Below are positions 28,086 through 35,244 of a stretch of 64,000 nucleotides of DNA, piece after piece. Position 1 is the first letter of the stretch. Every line of letters begins with the position of its first letter. The notes beneath the pieces are model-generated. The model was not told the DNA's origin. It saw only the letters and a program-made list of their open reading frames with translations, and made no database searches. A program made the translations under genes and the position numbers. Origin of the DNA: Nocardioides luteus (lineage in GTDB: Bacteria; Actinomycetota; Actinomycetes; Propionibacteriales; Nocardioidaceae); assembly GCF_014648595.1 (NCBI RefSeq), contig NZ_BMRK01000001.1:434001-498000 (forward strand), in the 5' to 3' direction.

Positions 28086-28556
28086 ATGGCATCCGACATC
28101 CGCGCCTTCCAGGTCACCTTCGACGCGCACGACCCACGCGCGCTCTCCACGTTCTGGCGCGACGTCCTCGGCTACGTCCACCCGGGCCCTCCCGGAGTCG
28201 AGGTCGCCGACGGCGTCGACCCGCTCGAGGCCTGGGACGAGTTCCTGGAGACGGCCGGCGTACCGGTCGAACGCCGCAACGACGCCTCTGCCATCGAAGA
28301 CCCCTCCGGTGTCGGCCCCCGCGTCTTCTTCCAGCGCGTCCCGGAATTGAAGACGGTCAAGAACCGCGTCCACCTCGACGTCCGCGGCGCCCCCGGGCTG
28401 ATGGGTGAGGAGCGGATGGCTGCGCTCGAGGCCGAGTGCGAGCGGGCCGTCGCGCTGGGCGCCACCCGGGTGAGCCGCCACGAGCCGGAGCCGCCGATGA
28501 GCAACGGCTTCATCGTGATGCAGGACCCCGAGGGAAACGAGTGGTGCCTCGATTGA
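28086..28556 (+). CDS. VOC family protein
   Basis: A 156-residue single-module glyoxalase/bleomycin-resistance-fold protein: FDAHDPRALSTFWRDVLGY at the start and IVMQDPEGNEWCLD at the end, with NRVHLDVRG in the middle. The metal ligands of true glyoxalase I are not all identifiable, so the activity is unknown. A GNAT gene follows 21 bp later, possibly cotranscribed. Confidence 0.8.
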   Translation: MASDIRAFQVTFDAHDPRALSTFWRDVLGYVHPGPPGVEVADGVDPLEAWDEFLETAGVPVERRNDASAIEDPSGVGPRVFFQRVPELKTVKNRVHLDVRGAPGLMGEERMAALEAECERAVALGATRVSRHEPEPPMSNGFIVMQDPEGNEWCLD

Positions 28557-28577
28557 CCTCCTCTCTATCCTCTTGAC

Positions 28578-29057
28578 ATGCTGATCAGGCCCGCCACGGG
28601 CGATGACGCCGAGGCGTTGACCGAGCTCCACCTCGATGTGTGGGAGGAGGCCTACGCGGGTCTGATGCCGCCTGAGATCTTCGCCGAGCGCCGGTCACAG
28701 CGGACGGAGCGAATCGGGCGTTGGCGCACCAACGTCACCGCCGGCCCGATCACCACGCTGGTGGCCGACGGCGAGCCGGGACGGCTGCTCGGCTTCTCGA
28801 GCGCCGGCCCAGGTCGCGACTCCGACCCCGGGCTGCCTTCGCTGGAGCTCACCGCGCTCTACGTCCGCGCGGAGTGCTACGGATCAGGTCTGGGTCAGGC
28901 GCTCCTCGAGGCTGCGATCGGTGAGCGCGCGGCGTACCTGTGGGTGCTCGAGGGCAACAAGCGTGCGACGGTGTTCTACGAGCGTCAGGGGTTCAGGTTC
29001 GACGGTGTCGCCAAGACCGAGCCGGTCGGGGTCGAGCTGCGGATGATCCGCGGCTGA
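28578..29057 (+). CDS. GNAT family N-acetyltransferase
   Basis: A 159-residue acetyltransferase. The fold is visible as IRPATGDDAEALTELHLDVW, then ELTALYVRAECYGSGLGQALLEAA for the acetyl-CoA loop and LEGNKRATVFYERQGFRFDG for the C-terminal strand and helix. The acetyl-CoA site reads CYGSGLGQ, close to the canonical Q/RxxGxG/A. Substrate unknown. Its stop lies just before a bidirectional hairpin. Confidence 0.82.
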   Translation: MLIRPATGDDAEALTELHLDVWEEAYAGLMPPEIFAERRSQRTERIGRWRTNVTAGPITTLVADGEPGRLLGFSSAGPGRDSDPGLPSLELTALYVRAECYGSGLGQALLEAAIGERAAYLWVLEGNKRATVFYERQGFRFDGVAKTEPVGVELRMIRG

Positions 29058-29068
29058 GGTCCCGTCCC

Positions 29069-29090
29069 GTGAAAGAAGTGTTTCTTTCAC
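29069..29090. terminator. Bidirectional hairpin between converging genes
   Basis: GTGAAAGAA (29069-29077) and TTCTTTCAC (29082-29090) pair perfectly around GTGT. The right arm covers the stop codon of the minus-strand methyltransferase. The A-rich/T-rich arms suit termination in both directions. Confidence 0.65.
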
Positions 29091-29719
29091 ATCAGGCGGG
29101 GCCTTCGGGCGAGCAGGGTCGAGTCGTCGATGTCGACCTGGACGCCGTCGCGCACGACCGAGCGCGGCCGCTGCTCGACGACCACCGCCTCGAAGCCCTC
29201 CGGCAGCCCGGGGAGGAGGTCCTCGGCAAGGAACATCGCGTCGTGGTGGTTGTGGTGTGCGAACACCTCCGACGGCGCATGGCCGACGACGAGCAGGTGG
29301 CCACCCGGAGCGACGGCGGTGGCGAGGCGACCGGCGACGTCGACCATGCTCCCGTCGGGTGTGTGCAGAAAGTGGCAGGTGACCAGGTCGAACTCACGAC
29401 CGCCCGCGTCGAAGGTGCGGGCGTCGACCTGCCACCAGGACGTACGCTCGGCGACCCCGGCCTCCTCCGCGTGCCGATGCGCCCGGGCCAGCCCGTTCGC
29501 CGAGAAGTCCGCGCCGGTCACCGTCCACCCCTGCTGCGCCAGCCAGATGACGTCCCCGCCCTCGCCGCAGCCGACATCGAGCGCGGTGCCGGGTGTGAGC
29601 CCTGCGACCTCGGCGACGAGCTGCGGGTTGGGATCACCGCTCCAGACCTTCTCCTCACCGGCGTAGCGCTCCTCCCACGACTCCGGCTCGAACATCCTGC
29701 GCCCGTCGTCCTCGCTCAT
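29087..29719 (-). CDS. Class I SAM-dependent methyltransferase
   Basis: A 210-residue methyltransferase. Motif I reads ALDVGCGEGGDVIWLAQQGW and motif II TGADFSANGLARA, followed by FDLVTCHFLHTP. The N-terminus WEERYAGEEKVWSGDPNPQLV is typical of small thiopurine- or tellurite-type methyltransferases. No partner gene indicates the substrate. It ends inside a terminator hairpin. Confidence 0.83.
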   Translation of the reverse strand: MSEDDGRRMFEPESWEERYAGEEKVWSGDPNPQLVAEVAGLTPGTALDVGCGEGGDVIWLAQQGWTVTGADFSANGLARAHRHAEEAGVAERTSWWQVDARTFDAGGREFDLVTCHFLHTPDGSMVDVAGRLATAVAPGGHLLVVGHAPSEVFAHHNHHDAMFLAEDLLPGLPEGFEAVVVEQRPRSVVRDGVQVDIDDSTLLARRPRLM

Positions 29720-29781
29720 GGACTCAATCTACGCACACGCATCGGCACCGGAGGTCCGCAACTGAGATGTAGCCTCGGAAC

Positions 29782-30012
29782 GTGACCTTCGAGCGAATCA
29801 CAGTGCATCCGGATCGAATGGGCGGAGCGCCCACGATCCGGGGCATGCGCATCCCCGTAGCAACCGTCGTCGCGATGGTGGCGGACGGGATGACCGTCGA
29901 CGAGATCCTTGACGACCTCCCTGATCTGGTCGTCGAAGATGTCGCCGAGGCCCTTCGCTATGCCGCAGAGGCAGTGCGGGAGCGGGAGCTCCCCCTTCGC
30001 CCGAGCGCATGA
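29782..30012 (+). CDS. DUF433 domain protein, antitoxin-like
   Basis: A 76-residue DUF433 protein (PTIRGMRIPVATVVAMVADGMTVDEILDDLPDLVVEDVAEALRYA). DUF433 proteins are winged-HTH-like and are commonly the antitoxin partner of DUF5615/PIN-like toxins. Start is GTG at 29782. The stop overlaps the start of the PIN-like gene by 4 bp, the usual toxin-antitoxin arrangement. The antitoxin looks intact. Confidence 0.82.
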   Translation: MTFERITVHPDRMGGAPTIRGMRIPVATVVAMVADGMTVDEILDDLPDLVVEDVAEALRYAAEAVRERELPLRPSA

Positions 30013-30248
30013 GACTCCTCCTGGACGAGAATCTCTCCGAGAAGCTGGTGCCTCTGCTCGAGGCTGCGGATCACGACGCCACGGCCCCATCATTCGTGCT
30101 CATCCGGCGACTTATCGGGAGACGCGTCCCCGAGATCGCCAGCGTGATCGTCGACAACCTTGAAGACGTCGAAGCCGATCTTCTTGCGGGAGCCGTCGTC
30201 GTGTTCGGCGACGAGACCATGCGGATCAGGCGCTTGCCGATCGGGTGA
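30009..30248 (+). CDS. DUF5615 PIN-like toxin, internally deleted
   Basis: A 79-residue protein whose ends match DUF5615 PIN-like toxins: MRLLLDENLSEKLVPLLEAADHD at the N-terminus, and PSFVLIRR, SVIVDNLEDVEADLLAGAVVVF and the closing MRIRRLPIG at the C-terminus. Family members are usually about 110-120 residues. The missing block after AADHD is where the family carries its second acidic cluster and the strand with the T-x-D-x-D motif. An in-frame deletion has removed about 35 residues, so nuclease activity is unlikely. It is coupled to the DUF433 gene. Confidence 0.75.
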   Translation: MRLLLDENLSEKLVPLLEAADHDATAPSFVLIRRLIGRRVPEIASVIVDNLEDVEADLLAGAVVVFGDETMRIRRLPIG

Positions 30249-30272
30249 CACCGGCTGAGAGAGACTGTCCGC

Positions 30273-31043
30273 ATGCACGCACTCGTACGCCGTCCCTCGC
30301 CCCGCCTCGCCGACGGACTGATCACGCACATCGAACGGAGCGCGGTCGACGTCGACCTGGCCCGCGAGCAGTGGGCGACCTACGTCGAGGCGATGCGCTC
30401 GACGGGGTGGACGACGCACGAGGTCGATCCGCTGGAGGACTGCCCGGACTCGGTCTTCGTGGAGGACACGATGGTCGTCTTCGACGACCTGGCGGTGATC
30501 AGCCGGCCGGGCGCGGCCGAGCGGCGGCCGGAGATCACGGCGGCCGAGGAGGCGGTGCGGGAGCGGGGATACCGGATCGCGCACATCGAGGCGCCGGGGA
30601 CGCTCGACGGGGGAGATGTGCTCAAGCACGACCGGACCGTGTGGGTGGGGGAGGGCGGTCGTACCAACGCCGAGGGGATCACCCAGCTGCGCGCGCTGCT
30701 CGAACCACTCGGAGCGGAGGTGATCGCGGTCCCGACCTCGAAGGTGCTGCACCTGAAGTCGGCGGTCACCGCGCTGCCCGACGGCACCGTGATCGGGTAC
30801 GAGCCGCTGGTCGACGACCCGAGCGTGTGGGGTGCCCGGTTCCTTCCTGTCCCGGAGGAACCGGGCTCCCACGTGGTCGTCCTCGACGAGCGCACCCTGC
30901 TGATGTCATCCGCGGCGCCGCGGAGCAGGGCGATGTTCGAGGAGCGTGGCTACACGGTCGTGGCCGTCGACATCTCCGAGTTCGAGAAGCTCGAAGGCTG
31001 TGTGACCTGCCTGTCCGTGCGGCTACGCGCTGCTCAGGACTGA
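30273..31043 (+). CDS. ddaH: Dimethylarginine dimethylaminohydrolase
   Basis: Hydrolyses N-omega-methylated arginines to citrulline and methylamines. The 256-residue amidinotransferase-fold protein keeps His160 in LHLKS and the nucleophile Cys246 in GCVTCLSVR. The acidic catalytic position is Asp112 in LDGGDV, where the Pseudomonas enzyme has Glu in EGGDV. Substrate-binding Asp and Glu residues occur in LEDCPDSVFVEDTMVV. The start is ATG at 30273, 24 bp after the toxin-like gene. Confidence 0.87.
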   Translation: MHALVRRPSPRLADGLITHIERSAVDVDLAREQWATYVEAMRSTGWTTHEVDPLEDCPDSVFVEDTMVVFDDLAVISRPGAAERRPEITAAEEAVRERGYRIAHIEAPGTLDGGDVLKHDRTVWVGEGGRTNAEGITQLRALLEPLGAEVIAVPTSKVLHLKSAVTALPDGTVIGYEPLVDDPSVWGARFLPVPEEPGSHVVVLDERTLLMSSAAPRSRAMFEERGYTVVAVDISEFEKLEGCVTCLSVRLRAAQD

Positions 31044-31057
31044 CTTCAGGACTGACC

Positions 31058-32431
31058 TCAGGGCTGACGCGGCAGCGAGGCGCAGTTCGACGACGCCTCG
31101 GCGCCGCCGACCAGGTCGGTGACCCAGTTGACCGCAGCGGTCTGGTCGGTGAGCAGCGGCACCAGGTGGTTGGTGACCAGCCCGTCGCCCAGGTTCGGCA
31201 GGATGACCGGCTTGTAGGTCACCTCCGCGCCCTTCGCGCACCAGTCCACGGCGAGCTGGCGGGCCTGGGCGTGCGGGACGATGTCGTCCTGCGTTCCGGT
31301 GGCGACCCGCACCGGGATCTGCGGCGAGAGGTTGCCGAGCTTCTGCTCGGAGATGATCGCCTGCACCGTCGGCTCGCGCTCGATGATGTCGTCGAGACTC
31401 TCGCCAGTGTTCGTCCATCGCTTGCTCTGCTGGAACGGGTAGCCGAAGATCCCGTCGCCGATGCACGCGGTCGAGAGGTCCTCGAGCGCTGCCTGGCCGG
31501 CCTCGTTGAGGTTCTCGTCGAGGATCGGCTGCAGCTCCGGGTTCGACTGGGCGAGACCGTTGATCGTCCAACCGAGCGCGGCGACCAGCGCCGAGCCGTC
31601 GATCCCCTCGGCGGTGGCCCGCAGGTCGGCCGGCGGCGCGCCCACGTAGGCGCCGACGAGGTTGACATCGGGAGCGTACGTCGAGGCGAGCTCGGAGGCC
31701 GAGCCGGTCGCACCGCCGCCCTGGCTGTAGCCGTAGAGCGCGACCCGCGACTCGCTCGTCACCGAGGCGCCGGACACCTGGGACGCTGCTCGGGCGGCAT
31801 CGAGGACGGCGTGACCGCCGTCGACGCGGTCGACGTAGGTGTGCAGCCGGTCGGTGGTGCCGAGTCCGACGTAGTCGGTGACCATCACCGCGACGCCGCG
31901 AGCCAGCAGCCGGTAGATCCCGATGTCCTCGTAGCCCACCGAGACGGTCTTGCCGTTGAAGACGATGGGGCGCTCCAGGCCGAGCGAGGCCGAGCACTGG
32001 TCGCCCTGACCCATCGTCCCGGGCGCGACGACCACGAGCGGTCGCTCGCCCTCACCGCGCCAGGCGGCGAACGGCTCGACATAGGCACCGGTGACGGCGG
32101 CGGGGGAGCCGTTGTTGTCGGTGGTCTTGTACATGACCCGGGTCGCGGTGCCGGGCAGGGAGCCGACGCCCGGGATCGAGAGGCCGACGCCGAGGCGGAG
32201 CGGCTCGCTGCGTACCAGCGCTCCGTCAGCATCGGGGAGGGTCGCCGGCGGGTCGTAGAACTCCGGGATCTCGACGCCGCGGGAGACGGCGGTGGGTTGG
32301 GGTTCGACGGCTGCGGCGGGGGCGGACAGGGCTGCCGGGGCGACGGCGGTGACGGCCAGGGCGGTGGCAAGGACGCGTACGGCGTGCTTTCCGGAGCGCT
32401 TGACGAACATCCTCGACGAGTGCTGAGGCAT
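31058..32431 (-). CDS. Secreted lipase family protein
   Basis: Predicted exported triacylglycerol lipase of the secretory lipase (LIP) family. The start at 32431 follows a GGAG site; residues about 1-41 are a signal peptide (KRSGKHAVRVLATALAVTAVAPAALSAPAAA). The nucleophile elbow is GYSQGG; the acid is probably in TGTQDDIVPHAQAR and the His in TNHLVP. Cys pairs suggest a disulfide-stabilised exoenzyme. 457 residues. Its promoter region carries a CRP-like palindrome. Confidence 0.85.
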   Translation of the reverse strand: MPQHSSRMFVKRSGKHAVRVLATALAVTAVAPAALSAPAAAVEPQPTAVSRGVEIPEFYDPPATLPDADGALVRSEPLRLGVGLSIPGVGSLPGTATRVMYKTTDNNGSPAAVTGAYVEPFAAWRGEGERPLVVVAPGTMGQGDQCSASLGLERPIVFNGKTVSVGYEDIGIYRLLARGVAVMVTDYVGLGTTDRLHTYVDRVDGGHAVLDAARAASQVSGASVTSESRVALYGYSQGGGATGSASELASTYAPDVNLVGAYVGAPPADLRATAEGIDGSALVAALGWTINGLAQSNPELQPILDENLNEAGQAALEDLSTACIGDGIFGYPFQQSKRWTNTGESLDDIIEREPTVQAIISEQKLGNLSPQIPVRVATGTQDDIVPHAQARQLAVDWCAKGAEVTYKPVILPNLGDGLVTNHLVPLLTDQTAAVNWVTDLVGGAEASSNCASLPRQP

Positions 32432-32483
32432 GGGGGTCTCCTCAAGTAAGCGGGACACTCCGTCCCGAGTTACTGAAGAGTAA

Positions 32484-32499
32484 TGTGAGCGCGCTCACC
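32484..32499. promoter_or_regulatory. CRP-like palindrome before the lipase gene
   Basis: TGTGA-GCGCGC-TCACC at 32484-32499 matches the CRP consensus TGTGA-N6-TCACA except for the last base. The inner GTGAGCGCGCTCAC is a perfect palindrome. A second small dyad, TTACT-GAAG-AGTAA, lies at 32470-32483. Both are upstream of the secreted lipase. Confidence 0.5.
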
Positions 32500-32552
32500 T
32501 CGACAAGAGTTTGAGTCAACATTCGTACACCGAAATCCGGGGAGCGGAACAG

Positions 32553-33170
32553 TCACGCCCGCAGCACCGGCTGCCGAAGGATCGTTCGTAGCTTGGCGGG
32601 CTCCACGCGTCGCGGGTCACCGAGGTAGATCTCGTGGTGCTTGCCGGTCATCCGAAGGCCCTGGCCGGGGATGAACCGCTCGTGCATCTCCGCGAGCACC
32701 GGGCCCTCGGCGTCGTAGGGCCCGACGTGCAGGGTCTGCACACAGGTTCCCTCCGCGAGCGTCTCCCAGCGCATCTTCTCCAGGCTCGCCGGGCGGTCCT
32801 TGGCGCCGACGGTCACGACCGCCTCCTCGAACATCTGCCTGGTGATCCACTCGGGGGTCATGATCATCACGGTCCAGTCCCACTGCGACTTGTCGCGCGC
32901 CGAGGTGAACGCGGCCATGTCCTCGGCCCACCACAGCGCCTCCAGCGGCGGCACCACGTAGTCACGACCGTCCTTCTTGCTGGCGAACTTCAGCTTGTAC
33001 GCCACCGGATAGAGCGCCGCGAGCGCGTCCGCGTACGCCTGGGCGGTGTTGGGATCGCCGTGCCCGTCGATCATCAGATAGGGGAGCGGTGCCAGCTCCA
33101 GGACCCGGAACTCGCCCTGCCGCGCCCGGAACCCGTCGAGAGTCTTCTTCAGATCCGTCTTCACCGCCAT
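32553..33170 (-). CDS. GyrI-like small-molecule-binding domain protein
   Basis: A 205-residue protein of the GyrI-like/SHS2 fold: YLMIDGHGDPNTAQAYADALAALYPVAYKLKF, then EALWWAED, then CVQTLHVGPYDAEGPVLAEMHERFIPGQGL. The start at 33170 is chosen because the frame upstream is Arg/Ser-rich and lacks family similarity. Relatives bind hydrophobic ligands or hydrolyse cyclopropanoid toxins. Divergent from a YjbR-like gene. Confidence 0.78.
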   Translation of the reverse strand: MAVKTDLKKTLDGFRARQGEFRVLELAPLPYLMIDGHGDPNTAQAYADALAALYPVAYKLKFASKKDGRDYVVPPLEALWWAEDMAAFTSARDKSQWDWTVMIMTPEWITRQMFEEAVVTVGAKDRPASLEKMRWETLAEGTCVQTLHVGPYDAEGPVLAEMHERFIPGQGLRMTGKHHEIYLGDPRRVEPAKLRTILRQPVLRA

Positions 33171-33193
33171 GAACCAATGATTACGCTCCTGGC

Positions 33194-33592
33194 ATGGCAA
33201 CCGTGGACGACGTCCGCTGGCTCGGCTCGAGCCTGGAGCGTTCCTATGAGGTCTTCGTACGCAACCGGCTGAAGTTCCGGGTCGGTTCGATCGTCTACGT
33301 CGCCTTCTCCCTGGACGAGACCGAGATGGGTTTCGGCTTCCCGAAGGAGGAGCGTGCCGCGCTGGTCGCGAGCGCGCCCGAGAAGTTCCACCTGCCACGG
33401 GAGTCGGAGATGCGGTTCAACTGGGTCGAGTCGAGCCTGGCCGCGCTCGACCCGGTCGAGGCCTGCGAGTTCGTCGTGGACGCCTGGCGGCTGTGCGTGC
33501 CGAAGAAGCTCTCGGCGGCCTACGACCTCACCCATCCCGGCGGCCCCGGGCTCGATCTCCCGGATCGTCCGGAGAGCGGGGGAGAGCAGTGA
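33194..33592 (+). CDS. MmcQ/YjbR family protein
   Basis: A 132-residue CyaY-like-fold protein of the MmcQ/YjbR type (GSIVYVAFSLDETEMGFGFPKEERAALV and FNWVESSLAALDPVEACEFVVDAWRLCVPKKL). Members are called DNA-binding on structural grounds; the function is unknown. The stop overlaps the GTG start of the next gene (GTGA). A second YjbR-like gene lies at 46476-46841. Confidence 0.72.
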   Translation: MATVDDVRWLGSSLERSYEVFVRNRLKFRVGSIVYVAFSLDETEMGFGFPKEERAALVASAPEKFHLPRESEMRFNWVESSLAALDPVEACEFVVDAWRLCVPKKLSAAYDLTHPGGPGLDLPDRPESGGEQ

Positions 33593-34101
33593 TCCTCTCC
33601 CCGGAGCGCGATCCCCGCCTGGTGACGATCCGCCGCGGCGGCACCCTCGCCGACGCCGACCACCGTCTGCTCGCGTCGTGGGCGGCGACCTGCGCCGAGC
33701 ACGTGCTCCCGCTCTTCGAGGCCGAGCGGCCTGATGACCCGAGACCGCGCGAGGCGATCGAAGCCGCACGAGCCTGGACGCGAGGTGAGCTGAAGATGAT
33801 GGAGGCACGCGCCCTGGGTGGTCACGCCATGGGCGCGGCCCGGCCGTTGCGCGGCGCGGCCCGCAACGCTGCGTACGCCGCCGGTCAGGCCGGCGTGGTC
33901 GCACATGTCGCAGCCCACGACCTGGGCGCTGCCGCGTACGCGATCAAGGCGGTGCGCGACGCCGCTCCTCCTGGCGAGGCGATCGAGGCCGGGCGACGTG
34001 AGTGCGCCTGGCAGCGCGAGCAGCTCCCCGAGCAGGTCCGTGAGCTCGTCCTCGACGACCAGCGGATCCGCAACGAGATCTGCTGGTCGGTCTTCTTCTG
34101 A
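33589..34101 (+). CDS. Imm5-like putative immunity protein
   Basis: A 170-residue, Ala/Arg-rich all-helical protein: LASWAATCAEHVLPLFE, then DDPRPREAIEAARAWTRGE, then AARNAAYAAGQAGVVAHVAAHDLGAAAYAIKA. This pattern matches proteins annotated as Imm5 putative immunity proteins. The GTG at 33589 is set by its 4-bp overlap with the YjbR-like gene. No polymorphic toxin gene is nearby, so the immunity role is only a family label. Confidence 0.6.
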   Translation: MILSPERDPRLVTIRRGGTLADADHRLLASWAATCAEHVLPLFEAERPDDPRPREAIEAARAWTRGELKMMEARALGGHAMGAARPLRGAARNAAYAAGQAGVVAHVAAHDLGAAAYAIKAVRDAAPPGEAIEAGRRECAWQREQLPEQVRELVLDDQRIRNEICWSVFF

Positions 34102-34126
34102 CTCCGGTCGTGCCAAGATCGAGGTC

Positions 34127-34471
34127 ATGGACAGGATCCGCGAACGGCTGAGGTCGGAACGGCAGCAGACGCGGGCCCGTCTCGCCGACCTGACCAGCGA
34201 CTTCGATGCCGTGGTCGCGGCCTCGCGGGACACCAACGCCGACGACGAGCACGATCCGGAGGGTGCGACGATCGCCTTCGAACGCTCCCAGGTCGACGCC
34301 CTCGTGCGCCAGGCACGCCGACATCTCGACGAGATCGACGCGGCCGTGCAGCGGCTGGAGGCCGGGACGTACGGGATCTGTGAGAGCTGCGGTGAGCCGA
34401 TCGCCGAAGGGCGCCTCGAGGCCCGTCCTGTGGCGCGCACCTGCATCGCGTGTGCGTCCACGCGACGGTGA
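34127..34471 (+). CDS. TraR/DksA family zinc-finger protein
   Basis: A 114-residue protein of the DksA/TraR type: an N-terminal coiled coil (residues about 1-80, including HLDEIDAAVQRLEAGTYGIC) and a four-Cys zinc finger with Cys85, Cys88, Cys106 and Cys109. Family members bind RNA polymerase in the secondary channel; in actinobacteria such short versions are usually of unknown role. Complete, with ATG at 34127. Confidence 0.82.
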   Translation: MDRIRERLRSERQQTRARLADLTSDFDAVVAASRDTNADDEHDPEGATIAFERSQVDALVRQARRHLDEIDAAVQRLEAGTYGICESCGEPIAEGRLEARPVARTCIACASTRR

Positions 34472-34512
34472 GCTCCGATCCGTAGGATGGCGCCTCCCGA
34501 CGGAAGGTGGTC

Positions 34513-34811
34513 ATGTCGCAAGCCCCTGAAATCCGATCCTGCTGTGCTGCCTGCTCTGGGCGCACCCGGGAAAGACCGATGCCCTGCACGCCTACGAGGA
34601 CACCGTCCTCCAGCTGATCGAGGAGCACGGGGGAGAGGTGGTGCAGCGAGCGCTGGCCGACACCCCCGGCCAGCCCGACGAGGTGCAGTTCTTCCGGTTC
34701 GTGAACCAGGCTGCTCTCGACGGCTACATGAACGACGAGCGGCGCACCTCGCTCGCAGCCGAACGGGACGCGGCGATCGCTCGCACCGAGCTGTTCCCGG
34801 TGCGCTTCTGA
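34513..34811 (+). pseudogene. Frameshifted small alpha-beta barrel protein (DUF1330/ABM-like)
   Basis: An ATG at 34513 with a GGAAGG site opens MSQAPEIR. The conserved-looking body (LLWAHPGKTDALHAYEDTVLQLIEEHGGEVVQRA, then FVNQAALDGYMNDERRTSL, then IARTELFPVRF) continues in another frame that ends at 34811. Joining the two near 34535 requires adding one base. Downstream of a stop at 34527 the body frame has no ATG, GTG or TTG start before the core. This is either a real one-base deletion or a sequence error. The body looks like a dimeric alpha-beta barrel, DUF1330 or antibiotic-monooxygenase type. Confidence 0.72.
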
Positions 34812-34821
34812 CGCACTGCTC

Positions 34822-35130
34822 TCACGCGGTCAGGCGGCCCTGGAGCACCAGGCTCCACGCCAGCAGCCGGCGCTGGTCGGAGCCGAGGCTCAGCGCCGCA
34901 GCCAGCAGGGTGAAGAAGAGTGCACCGAGGAACCCGCTCACCATGAACCACGGGTTGATGATCGCCCGGTCGAGGGCCTGGAAGGCGCCGACGAAGGTGC
35001 GGTCGTCGGTCGGGCGGAGGCCGGGCATGATCGTGTGCGCGTAGAGCGCGAAGTAGCCCGCCATCAGACCCATGGTCATGGTCGCGACGATCACCGACAG
35101 CGTTCGGATGTCCTCGAGCATGAGGCCCAT
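34822..35130 (-). pseudogene. 3'-truncated DUF1772-like membrane protein
   Basis: About 102 residues starting at 35130 or 35121 (MLEDIRTLSVIVATMTMGLMAGYFALYAHTIMPGL, then ALDRAIINPWFMVSGFLGALFFTLLAAAL) match the first two thirds of DUF1772/anthrone-oxygenase-like proteins, which are usually about 150-160 residues. The last helices and the C-terminal N-x-P-x-N region are missing; the frame ends in LQGRLTA. It converges on the frameshifted gene and lies next to the recombinase, in a stretch of damaged genes. Confidence 0.65.
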
Positions 35131-35160
35131 CCAAGCGGGTCTCGATCGCGAGAGCCAGCA

Positions 35161-35192
35161 ATTTCCGCGATAGTACCCCCTATCGCAGAAAT
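35161..35192. other. 13-6-13 bp dyad upstream of the recombinase, dif-like geometry
   Basis: Left arm ATTTCCGCGATAG (35161-35173) and right arm CTATCGCAGAAAT (35180-35192) are complementary at 12 of 13 positions and are separated by exactly 6 bp (TACCCC). Arms around a 6-bp centre are the geometry of Xer core sites. The left arm matches the left half of the dif site at 36726 at 8 of 11 positions. It could instead be an operator for the divergent genes. Confidence 0.55.
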
Positions 35193-35244
35193 GTTCGAAA
35201 AGACTGTAGAATCGGGGGATGTGAGCGTATCTGAGGAACCAGTG

